Source of the DNA: Phallusia mammillata
Lineage: Eukaryota > Chordata > Ascidiacea > Phlebobranchia > Ascidiidae
Direction of reading: 5' to 3'
Length of the DNA stretch: 64,000 nucleotides
Assembly (NCBI GenBank): GCA_003260075.1
Contig: QLIY01000290.1
Span: 19,328 to 83,327 of the forward strand
Shown: positions 11,805 through 28,100 of the stretch, piece after piece
Layout of the letters: every line of letters begins with the position of its first letter
Position numbering within the stretch: position 1 is the first letter of the stretch
Notes under the pieces: generated by a model
What the model saw: only the letters and a program-made list of their open reading frames with translations
Databases searched by the model: none
Told to the model about the DNA's origin: nothing
Translations under genes and position numbers: made by a program

Positions 11805-14675
11805 TTACGTTGCAAACGTTTCGTAAACGCTGTTTGATGGATTTATTCTTGGTTCAACGTTCACATAAGCACTGGTATTCCTTTCTTCTCTATGAGCGAC
11901 GTTGCTTTTTACTGGTCTGTAAACAAACGCACTTTTAAACAAATCAATATTTGTTTTTAAATTTCTGATTTTGTTTAAACCTGTTTGATGCAGACGAACT
12001 GGATGAAGTCCTGGCCTTTTTTGTTTCTAAAAACAAAGATGTCTAATTGTTTTGCGTAACAACACAAAATATAACCAAAGTTGAAAAAACAATTCTCGAT
12101 TCAATTACACGTGGTATGTATACAAGTTTCCATGCATGGCATGTGTCCTGTGAAGGTTACTTGAATATAGGCAATAAAAAGGCAAAAAACGTTTTATGTT
12201 TTAGTAAAAACGTCCACTTTTAGTAACTGGCCTTTTCACCAACGAGCAAGGCTGTATGGTTCCTAATTAAGGTTAAAAAATTACATTGTAATATGACTAA
12301 ACACATTTGATAGGATCTTACCTTTTTGGATTGAAGCAAAGCAACAAAAGTGAAAAGCTTTTAATGCAAGCAACACAGCTATTCCAGACACCAGTGTTAA
12401 ACCGACAAGCAAGGCTATGCTTGTGGAGGAAAGAGGAATATTATTTCCTGAGTCGGAATCAATAACAACATGAAAAGTTCTAGCAACATTGAACGGCATT
12501 CCCGTTCTCACAAGAAAACTGTAGTTTCCCAAATCCTTTTCTGTCACCTGTTATAAAGTTCAGTTAAGTTTGCAAAGTTTCACGAAAGTCTTAAATAATA
12601 AAGTTACTTACTTTTGTGAAAAACAAAGTGACTCTGTTCTCAGTATGGTTTGAAATGTAATGAAGGTTCGTTACTTTTACTCCTAGAACCCACGCAAAAC
12701 AAATATATTTCTATCCATAGCATAACGAAATGTAACACAGAATACACTAATATACCTTGTTTGAAAGCAGTAACACTTCCAGTCTCCGTAATAGGTGGAT
12801 TGGATTGAAATTTAAATTGCACAACTCCTGGTTCATACAAAGCAAGTGATCTTTTTATTGTCATGTTTGTTTTAATAATCGGTGGAACTGAAAAGAACAC
12901 AAAAAGCTTAGCTCCTATTTTTAGAAATTTAGCTATTTTAATCTCTCCTTTTTTGCTCACATGGCACTTTTAGCTTAACGTTTTTGCTGGACAAATTTTC
13001 CTGACCCGTGGATCTTTGACGACATGTCACCAATGAATCATGATATGATGGCGTCATAACTATGTAAACCCAAGCTGTCTGCAACCGAAAAAAGGTTTTT
13101 TCTTACATTTGGATGTTTACACATACTAATTTAACACCTTATGTCCACTGAATGTCAAATTGCCAAAGCGCATTGTGATGTTTTTCATGTTGGGATTGAA
13201 TTGATCGCAAAATAACAACACTCGTGTCCCAAGTTTAACAGTCACTTCTTTTTTGGCGTTGTTTAGGTCAATAAGGGGACCTGTAACAGTCACATAGAAA
13301 ATTAAAAAAAATAATTTACGCAAACTTAGTACATAATTTTATGTCATATTTTTATCAGATAGTTTTCGACGAAATAAATGCTATTTCGGTTACGTTTTAG
13401 TTAAGTAACCAACATCACTTTACTCAACCAACAGAACCTTTGTAGCATCTGAGATCGGGGTCGCTCCATTCAGCGGTGGCATTGCATGTTAATGTTGCGG
13501 TGCGTCCAATAATTTTAGAGTTTCTTATTATCACTGAGTCGTTGCATTGAACGATTGCATTAGAACCGTAAACCCACGTTTCTTTGTTAATAGGAGTAAC
13601 AACTACTAACTGGTCGAGCATCGGGCAATCTGTAAAAATAAAACCAGTTTTGTTTTGTAAACTTCGTACGTCTTGAGGTCAACGTATTTTTTTAAATCAG
13701 TTTATGGGTTTAATTCTAATATTGGGTTCACAAAAAAGGCAATAAAATAAATCCAAATTTGACTCAACTTAAAAAAACAATCTTAAACTTCTTTGTTTTT
13801 GCAAACTTTAGTTTTATCGCTTTTTGACAAAATTAAGGTTAGAAAACAAGATAATAATCACAAAGTGATGAAAATATTTTTACTTACTTTTTACGTAAAT
13901 GGGTGGAGTGGCGATGGTTATTTGTGAAGAAATGCACATTGGATTGTGTGCCCGTATCGTAATATTTGCTTTATCAAACATTTCTGGTTGCAGTATTGTT
14001 ACATTTAGAAGTGAATTTGTTCCATTTTTTCTTGTAGATAGATTAACTAGGGTTTCATTGCGTGAACTTGCAATACGTCCACGATACCATGTTCCAAGAC
14101 GATAAGAATCGTTAATATAGAGACTTGCACGAAACCGAAAAGGGTCATCATTAAATGGATGACTAAACGTGATTTCTATGGATGGAATTCCAGTAGCCCA
14201 TCGAAAAGTTGGATTTGCAAATTTTCCAGTGGATGCAACTGTAATATTTCCACACCTGTCTGCAAAACATTTAATTTCAAATGAACTATACATTATTCAC
14301 TACAGCTTTGGTGATAACCACTGTTTGACTGGGTTGATTTTGATGCCTGAATTCATTTGTCAAATTTTAAAATACTTCAGTGCGCACTGTATACTTAAAT
14401 TGCATTTCTGTGTAAATTGGTATTTGTCAACAAACTTTACTCAGGCAAGTTTAATAATCAGTCAGTATTAACAAACGAAATAAGCAACTCTAAGGCGCAT
14501 TCGCCAGGGTCTATTTGCATGCACTGCCTGCAAAGTTTAAAGTACCGTCGGTGCAAAGCAAACTTGTAGTTTCCTTGGTAGTACGCTTTAAGAACGCATT
14601 TGACTAAAACTTACCTGCATAAGCAAATCCACATAATAGCAAGCACAATGTTATCTGTGCTATCAGTCTGACCAT
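11805..14675 (-). CDS. Receptor copy D: intact sushi/Ig-like type I membrane protein (490 aa)
   Basis: Ten exons join without a frame break: 14675-14615, 14259-13888, 13629-13438, 13280-13138, 13078-12961, 12887-12756, 12682-12612, 12547-12322, 12026-11981, 11916-11805. Signal peptide MVRLIAQITLCLLLCGFAYA; N-terminal domain with CGNITV, IPSIEITF, NVTIL and FDKAN; sushi domain with four Cys; Ig-like domain with LLFCDQF and LVTCRQ; second Ig-like region ending DLGNYSFLV; membrane span around SIALLVGLTLVSGIAVLLAL. The tail has a serine-rich stretch, then AYVNV, ten residues, and VYETFAT at the C terminus. Exon phases match copy B exactly. It is the best family reference in the window. A cell-surface recognition or signalling role is inferred from architecture only. 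Confidence 0.9.
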
Positions 14676-15395
14676 CGTATAACACTTAGTTGTCACTTAG
14701 TTTTCTACTTGCAACTGTCATGCCAAGGAAAGGACTCGCTTTGGTCGAAATTAAGTTTTGATGCATTTAATCTTGCAGAAACTTAGAACTTCCGTGTTGG
14801 TAAATTGAGTCACGTGTGTAACCATAGATGAAAGCATTTTATGACTCATGTAATTTCGTTTCCAACAACAATGGAAAACGGTATTTTTACTTTTTTGATT
14901 ATTTTCATGAGGTCGCCACATGACTCCACACTTAACTAAATGAAGTTGTATCATGAATCATAAATGGAATGTGGTTTAAATTGAAAATCAAGGTTTTAAG
15001 GAAAAACTTTTATGACAACGTGTTTATTTAAATTCAACCAAAACACAAGTAAGCTTATGTGAACACTGCATACTCCACAACATTACTTACACTGTCTTAG
15101 ATTAAGTTATAAATACTTATTACATCGGTATTTACACGGTAATACACGTTTAAATAGTGATTTTGTAAGTTATTTACTTTTATTAAAACGATTTAAAACT
15201 AACCATACAAAGGGAGGCAGGCTTGATTCGGTACAACGCCTTCAATAATCCTGACGTACATACAACGTTTTGACAACACAAACTAAAGTCTTTCTATGAA
15301 AACTCCACATCATTTGACTTCAGTAGCTTAAACTGATCCAACCAAGTAACGAACCCGAAAATATAAACCGTTAAAACTTCTTATTTTTTACGCAC
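14676..15395. promoter_or_regulatory. Upstream region of copy D with paired bZIP-like sites
   Basis: TGAGTCA at 14806-14812 and TGACTCA at 14842-14848 lie 36 bp apart, beginning 131 bp upstream of the start codon. A tRNA-SINE tail fragment (gattcggtacaacgccttc) lies near 15223. No sushi or Ig exon is present, so the unit at 15396-16461 has no visible 3' exons of its own. Confidence 0.45.
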
Positions 15396-16051
15396 CTCTT
15401 AGCTGGATCTTCGGGCTTGTGATTGTTGTGTTTAGTTGCCCACACTGATCATCCATTCGCAGTACAAGGTTTGCATTATCGAACAATTTCGGTTTCAAAA
15501 TAGTTACGTTTAGAAGTTCAGTGTTTCCGAATTTTCTTGTGGACAGATCAACAAGAGTTTTATTGTGTGATCTTGCGTAACCTGCACCGAACCATGTTCC
15601 AAGACGGATAGAATCGTTCAGGAAAAGACGAGACATGAGCCAAGAGTCTTCCAATTCGTCTGCTGTATAACTGAAAGTGATTTCTATTGATGGAATTCCA
15701 GTGGCCCATTGAAAAGTTGGACTTGCGAATTTTCCACTGGATTCAACTGTGATATTCCAACACTTTTCTGCAAAAAAATTATTGAATTAAATCAATTCAC
15801 ACCTCGTTTAACATGAATTATGTCGACAGGGATTTAAGTCTGACAAAATTAAAAAAACTAAGTTATGTAGTTTGGCTACTGCAAACTAATTGTGTAGTTA
15901 TTAGGTTTGGTAAGTTTCATAAACCGTTAAAAACGATTCATTCAAGTGCTTCTTATTATTTGTTTCAGCTGAAAGCTTAACAAAGACAGAATGTTGTGAT
16001 GCAACTAACTTAATGTGGAATTTTACTCTAGCTGATTTATATGTCAAGGTT

Positions 16052-16133
<82 letters not shown>

Positions 16134-16461
16134 TATACATTTCATTGCGCTGTCTGGGAATACTCGAAGCACTAACAATGTTTTAAACCCTGCAAACTAC
16201 AGTCTAGTTTTGAAAACACAGCTTCTGACGTGCATTTTAAATCTTTAAGGCGCCTCATATCTTTATACGGGGTGCAGTTATTCCAATCAAATTGCGACAT
16301 TTTCATGTTCTGGATTAATGTCAATTCCATGTTGATAACAATGATTGCCTTTTTTGTCTTTTTACTGCAAACAAGTTTTAGTTTATGCGAGACATAAACT
16401 TACCTTCACCCGTCAATCCACTTAACAAGCACAGAAATATATACACTGTTAGCTTGTTCAT
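15396..16461 (-). CDS. Receptor unit F: orphan signal peptide plus N-terminal domain
   Basis: Exon 1 (16461-16404) encodes MNKLTVYIFLCLLSGLTGE in phase 1. Exon 2 (15767-15396, 372 nt) encodes an open copy of the N-terminal domain, with WNITV, IPSIEITF, LVDLST, NVTIL and FDNAN, ending at a gtgcgt donor in phase 1. No sushi, Ig or membrane exon follows before copy D begins at 14675. The exon could splice in phase to the N-terminal or sushi exon of copy D, giving a longer chimeric receptor, or the unit could be a relic. The intron between the two exons contains a 78-G gap run (16054-16131), so local order is not fully secure. Confidence 0.65.
16054..16131. other. Homopolymer run, probable disguised assembly gap (78 G)
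   Basis: A pure G run in the intron of receptor unit F. It belongs to the set of G or C runs that behave as gap placeholders. The poly-proline reading frame across it on the minus strand should be ignored. Confidence 0.75.
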
Positions 16462-17238
16462 CTTACAAGGCTTGTAGTTTTATTCTTTTACAACTAACAT
16501 TGCTTGGTCTGGTTTCTGTTTTGAAATATTTCATCTTACAAAATCGTTTTGGGCAAACAGAACTTCCTGGTTTCTTAAACTCATTCGTTCAAACAAACGT
16601 AAAAACATTTTCTGAGTCTTATCACGTTGTTTCCAGGTATAACACTAAAAGAGAAACTGGTTTACCTGTAATGTCATAATAACAGTGAATCATTCTGTAT
16701 AACAGGGTGGTGACCAACAGATCTGTTTCACTTATGAAATGTACAAAATTTAAAGGAAATAAACATGGCTTTTTAAATAGGTGAAATTAATATTTATGTT
16801 TCAAAAGATTTCACTGACGCTGATCGTCTGCCGACCTTCTTGACTATTTTGTTTGTTGGTTTTGCCTTGTGGCATAATGCTCGTATGCCACTCTCTACAT
16901 CGCAAGGCAATGCCGTTAATTATGTCTATGTCAAGAAGTCGGTGAGTTTTTTACCGGTTCTGTACATTTTGGTCACAAATAAAAAGGATGGCCGCGGCTT
17001 AGACCTTGTCACCGGGTGAATGTTTTTAGTTAGACCCAGTAATACATTTAACTTGAATAATGAGGCCCACACAACGATATAAAAAGTATTGCCTCAAAAT
17101 GTGAAAGCATTTTACAAACCAACCTAAACAAAGTTACAGCGATGCGATCCACAAGATTTCAACAAATTAAAGATTTTTTTTAATTAAATTTTATGATGCA
17201 AATTTGTTGTTAGATGTTAGATTTGATTCAGTGAAGCC
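16462..17238. other. Spacer between receptor copy E and unit F
   Basis: Degenerate TGAGTCT (16612-16618) and aaactcattcg (near 16578) lie where the other copies carry paired TGASTCA sites. I searched the minus strand for a tyrosine-bearing tail exon of copy E and found none. Confidence 0.4.
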
Positions 17239-21810
<4,572 letters not shown>

Positions 21811-22641
21811 CTTACAAGAATCAGTTTTTACTCCGTATTCTACATCCAACATCCAGAATCTGGCCGCAATTTGGTGAACTAGTTACTACATTTAATCGTG
21901 TAGACACATTTTTGCATGCAACAATCAATTTCTTATCGCTTAAATTGACTCATGTGTTTTAACGTGTCATTGTTCATACACTGTTTTAATTAGTTCATGT
22001 CACCGTCTTTCCCTTCATTTTCATCTACTTTGCATAAATGACCGATATAACTTCAGTGTAATATAACCATGACGTAAGGGCGTCATACATTCATCGTAAG
22101 CATCAGTTGTTTTTGATGTTTGGTTCATTAACAATTTTTTTAGGTCAGTCCCGAAAAGGCTAAAACTGATAAGTGACCACAAAGAGGCATTTTTGCCTCA
22201 ATATACAAAACTGTTCGTCGATGATTCCGAATCCATTTTTAAAGTAAACTCCTCTATGTTTTAATATTACACCAACAGGAGATATTGTTTAACTTTTTAA
22301 TCAGCAGTCACGTTTTTTAAATCCATTTAACCCACCCCAAGAATTGCGTAACCATAGTGAGGTTTGACCCTTGAACTTGATGTAAGTAGCATGTTTTTAT
22401 AATTTATTATTATAGTTTGTCGCGCTCTTGGGGCATTGGGCATCAAAACTGTTCCACTTTTTTCTGTCTTTTTCATTGGCCACTATCTCTTCATGTCTAA
22501 CCCTCTTATTTTCAGATTATTTCTGAAAAGTCTCCCTCCAGGTAAGGTTTGGCCTTCCTCATTTTCTTTTCTCTTGCGCTGTTCAGACCAGCATGCACGC
22601 GTGTTGATACAATGGTGCACAGAGGCTTTGTACACTATTTC
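21811..22641. promoter_or_regulatory. Upstream region of receptor copy E
   Basis: TGACTCA at 21946-21952 begins 136 bp upstream of the copy E start; the partner site is degenerate (gtgtcat near 21964). Beyond about 22100 only repeats and short open frames are visible. Confidence 0.4.
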
Positions 22642-23490
22642 TGTAGGGGAGATGCGGGACCATTGGGCATGAAGGACCTTTGGGCCATCATGCGTTTCTC
22701 TCAAACTGGCCGCTGTAGCGAGTTCTCAGTCATACGTTAAAGTACTTGTGTTGCAATAGTTTTAAAGCTGTAACAACAAGAAGGTCAGTCACTTACAGAA
22801 GAAACTGTGAGCATAACTAAGTTTTCGCAGCTTGAAAGTAAATATTTTGCTCCTTTACATTTTTGTAATTTCTTTATAAGAGAAAGCAAGTTAAAACACG
22901 AAGTTTGCAGGATATTAGTTAGGTAATTGTAGCGTTAGATGAGCATTAGTATTTCTTAAGTTAATCTGTGTAAAGTAGTTCAGTAAGATAAGGTCGTAAT
23001 GGCGGCAATACAGGACCATTGAGCCAGTTGTTCACAGGACCATTGGGCATGGCCCTTTGACTTTACACCATTGGGCATGGCCCAAAGGTCCTTGGCCTAT
23101 GAAGCTATTGATGCTGGTTGTATTTGTTTCTTTTGATTAATATTAGATTTCTTTTTCAATAAAATTGTTCTTCTTTCAAAACAACACTTAATAAGCTCCC
23201 TCATGCGTGGTTTAATGGTCCAGAATATCACATGAAAATACTGGCCCAAAGGTCCTTTATGCGAGGCTCAATGGTCCCCAAGGGTAAGGACCTTTGAGCC
23301 ATATTTTTTGTAATTTTTAAAACGGAATATCTTGCCAACTCATTTCCAAATAAGAAAGTTATGCCCTTGTGTAAGTGTGTTAAAACGTGTAGTATTAGTA
23401 CAGGTGTTCAATGGCAATTTTTCTTTCGAACTCAAAGAAATAGTCATGAAAAAATGAATTTTGGCCCAATGGTCCCGCATCTCCCCTACA
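22642..23490. mobile_element. DNA transposon-like element, 27-bp perfect terminal inverted repeats
   Basis: The left end starts tgtaggggagatgcgggacc and continues attgggc; the right end (23464-23490) is its exact reverse complement. Shorter variants of ggaccattgggc and ggcccaaaggtcc recur at least eight times inside, in both orientations. Taking the flanking TA as a target duplication would leave gggg...cccc ends. No transposase frame is visible in the 849 bp, so it is non-autonomous. Confidence 0.75.
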
Positions 23491-23828
23491 CCTTAAATAG
23501 GAAGATGTAAAAGCAATGACGTTTAATTAGGTGTTTGGTAATTCGATTTTTACTTTTCTAGCTTTGCATATATTGTACTTTCGTGATTTAAAACAAAACT
23601 CTTCTCTAGACTACAAGGTCTACAGTCCGTATTTCGTCTGTAGGTATATTACAACAACGTTGCCTTTATTTTAACAAATCAAAGTTTATTAGTGCCTAAT
23701 TGCCACAATATAGAAAAATCAACACAATAGATTAGCCTGAATAAAGAAAAAAACGTACAGTTTCTTATTATAGCTTTAACAACATTTACTTCACAAATCG
23801 TTCATTTTGTGACGTTTTACTAATTATG

Positions 23829-25089
23829 TTATTCTTTTTTGACGGCTGTCTGATTGAAATGTCGTTGCAGTTGACTCCTGAAACACCAGACCACGAATGA
23901 CATAACTCCCATAGCAACGTACACAGCCCGGTTGAAGTGGAATCCTGTAAAATAATGACGTCAACAAAAATGACGTGTAAATAATGACGTCAACACACGT
24001 AATAAGCAGTGGTGGGATTCAGACGGTTCGCACAGGTTCTGTAGAACCGTCTCGCGAAATCCCCCCCCCCTTTGTGCGAATTCGCCAACTAAATTCATCT
24101 AACATTTTAGCTTTGGCACACATAGCGCAGTTTCCGTACTAAGTCAAAATACCCCCCCCCCCTTTATGAGATCAGCGACCCGGTTAGCATTACTGGTTAC
24201 TGTCAATGGACATTTTGTGATAGAACCAGCTGACAAAAAATATGAATCCCACCGCTGGTATTAAGTAACACTTGTACACAAATTTGCTTGACGAAGTAAC
24301 AAGCAATCTTCGTGAGGTAACTTTAGAGATGAGTGTTTTTGGTTTTATTAAAAAATCTCAATGTTTTAATAGATTGCTTTTTACACACTTTGTAAATATT
24401 TGCTTTTTGTGCGAATTCGCCAACTAAATTCATCTAACATTTTAGCTTTGGCAAACATAGCACTAAGTCAAAATACCAAAATGACAACTTTAGTAATAGA
24501 TCAAAACCGTCAACAGCATGGCTTAAACTGACGATCACTGCCTTTTTAACTTTAATACACTAAAACCAATGGACGATAAAATCCTTGGTAAAACAGAATC
24601 AGTCGGTTCAAATTAGGGAATATATATTTCGCCAATGTGGCATCATCAGTTCCTGGAAATCGAAATACAAAATATCAGTATGGATCATTTAACGTTTTCT
24701 TACCATCGTGTGTATAGTGTGGGTTTAAGAACAGTGTCGCTGCAAAGTACCAGAAGAGTGGATACATAAGCTTGATGTGTTTTGTCTGCTCCGTGTAAAA
24801 ACGTAAATCAGCAGCTAGCCAAGCTACGAACATGAGTATCGGAATAAACAACACGTAGGTTCCGCAAGTATAATCCGGGTCACACCAACCTGAAAAAATG
24901 CTGAATTCAGTTAAGATGAACATATTGATACTGGGATCAGCCCTGAAGCGTCGATGCAGACCAGCGATCACGGAATACTTATCGATTAATCATTGTCCGC
25001 CAGGCCTATATTAAAGGCCTATATTTGAGTTTGTCCGGGACTCCACTGAACTGAATTAAAGTAGGTTTAGTTGATTTTGCTTGGTGAAA

Positions 25090-25186
<97 letters not shown>

Positions 25187-28100
25187 AATACTTATCGATT
25201 AATCATTGTCCGCCAGGCCTATATTAAAGGCGTTGTACTGAATCAGCTGATCTCCCAAGCATTCCCATATGGCAAGGCACAGGTTAAAAAAATCTAGCCT
25301 GTGGTGGGATTCGAACCCATAACATGAGTTTGTCCGGGACTCCACTGAACTGAATTAAAGTAGGTTTAGTTTATTTTGCTTGGTGAAACAAAACATGTGA
25401 CACAATTGCGCTAAAACAATCACCAAACCGGAAATAGCTGCGCAACGTTAAAAACGTTATTGAACGCAAAAACAGTGGACGGCACAATATTGTGATATCG
25501 GTGAATTATGACTGAACCAGAGTCCCAAATTGGAGCCCGGACCGTCCCGAACCCGAAAATAAAAGCCCAAAGCCCGGCCCAAGCCGAATCGTTTTTGAGA
25601 AGCCTGTTTAGGCCTGAAAGTTTGATTGACAGGCCGCTATATAAAAGCTTACAAAACGTACTACTGTACAGCATATAATTGAAACCGGCGTTTTATAGAG
25701 CTTTGGGGCATTAGGTGAAGTCCAGCTACTATGGATACTTAGTTGGGTAATATAATCTAAAAAACGGATGCAGAAAGTTAGGCCCGAATCAAGACCGTTT
25801 GTTTAAACAAAACCTAAGACCCTAACGCGCCCCGAACCCGACCCGAAAAGCCCGGCCCGACTTACAACTCTGGACCGAACGCGCTGCAGCAACACCGTAT
25901 TATAGAGCGATATGTGACTGGGCTCACAAGAAAGTGAGTTTGGCGAAAAGAGAGCAAAATGGGTTTTTTTAACAACATTTTTTGTTTTCAATCTATAAGG
26001 TCTCATAGCCATTCAACGGCACCAATGCGGTCGATTTCTTGTCACCAGCTGCACCGATGAGACCATTTATAGGTCGAAACAGTGTGCACTGTCTGCAGCT
26101 TATCATTTACTGGCTCGATGCTTTCACATTTTTTGTTGCTTAAAAATCGTGTTTCGTGTTGTGCTTCTGCGCCTAAGTTGTAGTCTTGCATTTCTATGTG
26201 GATCACGATTTGTGGCGACGATTTTAAACATGATTTGAGTATGTTGTTGTTATACCAACCATTGTCAGCCAGCACCACCAAAATCGTGGTGTGATTTTGG
26301 TGAATCTTAGATTTAAGAAAAGTTCGGCTTTAATTTTGTTATACAGGGGTGGGACATACGACCCCTTGGCTATATGTACATACATCCTTGGTTGTAATTC
26401 TGGCCCCAACTTTTGCTTGTTCACTTATCTGATAACAAATACATTCACGCTCACCCCGTTGCACAGCCACATCTGAAGGGCCATCCTTATAACCCAGCCC
26501 GGCTGCGGTTAGGAAGGTGATAGCATGTAAAGTCCAACAGATAAAGAACAGCGGAGGATCGAGAGACACAAAGTCAATTAGCCAACCTGGAACACCTGCA
26601 GGAATAAACAAATAGTGTCACAAAGTTAACATTTACGAAGATGGGTTTGAACCAGTAAAAATGTGCAGTTTTGCGGAATTGTTTGTGACGTAACGCAAAC
26701 TACTATTACTGTTATAAAAAAAAGTTTAGTTTGAAGTGAAATGTATCCTACAGTCGCTTCCGGCAATTACTGTTCTTTACATCCGTATAATCCAAAACCC
26801 TAGGCCAAACAGAATCAAGCGCTTTATACAGTATCTGCACAGAATATATATTTCACCAAAGGTTTTTGGCATTTTAGATCCTTTGAGCGAATTCAACACT
26901 GTTATAAAAAAGCGATAAAACAGTGGGACAATACGCCAGCCGGTTCTGTTGCAAAAAGTCCACTGACAGTAACCAGTAATGCTAACCGGTTCGCTGATCC
27001 CATAAAATTTCATAAGACGGTTCTATAGAACCCGTGCGAACCGGCTGAATCCCACCACTGTTGAAAACACCAGCAAGAGTAGAAGAGGCAACTTGTTAAA
27101 GACACAACAGCATTACGCAATTCGGCACCTGGTAATTGCTGGTGGATAGCACTCCTATGTTTTAACACCAACTTCATGCCAATGGCCAGACATACAACTA
27201 TAATGGTGAGGAAGAAGTTCATGTGAACGATCTTCGGGTAGCCATAGCTGATGGTAAACGGGATGACCGACGTCACTCCAAAGAACCAACAGATATAATA
27301 GATCTAAAAAAAGAATAAAAAATATATATTTTTTGAAGCCCGTTCAAACCCGTAAGTCGTTTTGTAACCAGTAATGCTAACCGGTTCGTTGATCTTCTAA
27401 ATTTTCGTGAGACGGTTCTATAGAACCGGCTGTATCCCACCACTGCACCACAACTTACAGTTATATTTTAATTAAACGTTGCTTATTGTTTTTGGATATT
27501 GAATGCCTATATTTATGTGATTAACATATTCTTTTAAAAAGGGTAACTGATGATGGCATGAGCATTTTCCAAAACGTTTGAAAATAAGCAAAAAAATTTT
27601 AAATAATAATCGAAAAACATTTCGCTAGTGAAAAATTAGCAACTTTCAAAGAGTAGTGAAAATATATTTCTGTAATGAATTTGATTTACCGCCGGAAAAA
27701 GCCTTTCTTTCGATTTCCGTCTGTACAGAAGGATATGAAAAATGAGGTTGGACCCATAAGCGACAGCCCAAGCAGTTCTCATCTGTGTAAACAAGAGGGT
27801 AAATAAACAAATAAAGATCGTTGGAAATGAAACAATATATTGTTTATAATTACGTGCCTTAGCACCCAAACTTTTACAATTTTATTTGAAACGTAGGAAG
27901 GATATATGTTAACGAAAAATGTAGCTTGCTACAAAAGGTTATGCCAATGAGCTTTTAACTAAGTTAGTAGGCCCAAATACACAAAATTCGCTGTTATCGT
28001 TTGTTATTATTTATTTATTTATTTATTAATTATTTTAAACGTTTTTTTTCTCGTTGAGCAATTTGGACTTTCCCAGTTGAGCCTGTTATAAGGCCTAATT

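Noticed and set aside
15901..16140. Poly-proline frame on the minus strand
   Set aside because: It reads across the 78-G run in an intron of the receptor unit; there are no splice or homology signals.
22436..22740. Short coding gene (MGIKTVPLFSVFF...)
   Set aside because: The frames overlap on both strands, and the distal part enters a transposon terminal repeat; no splice context or homology.
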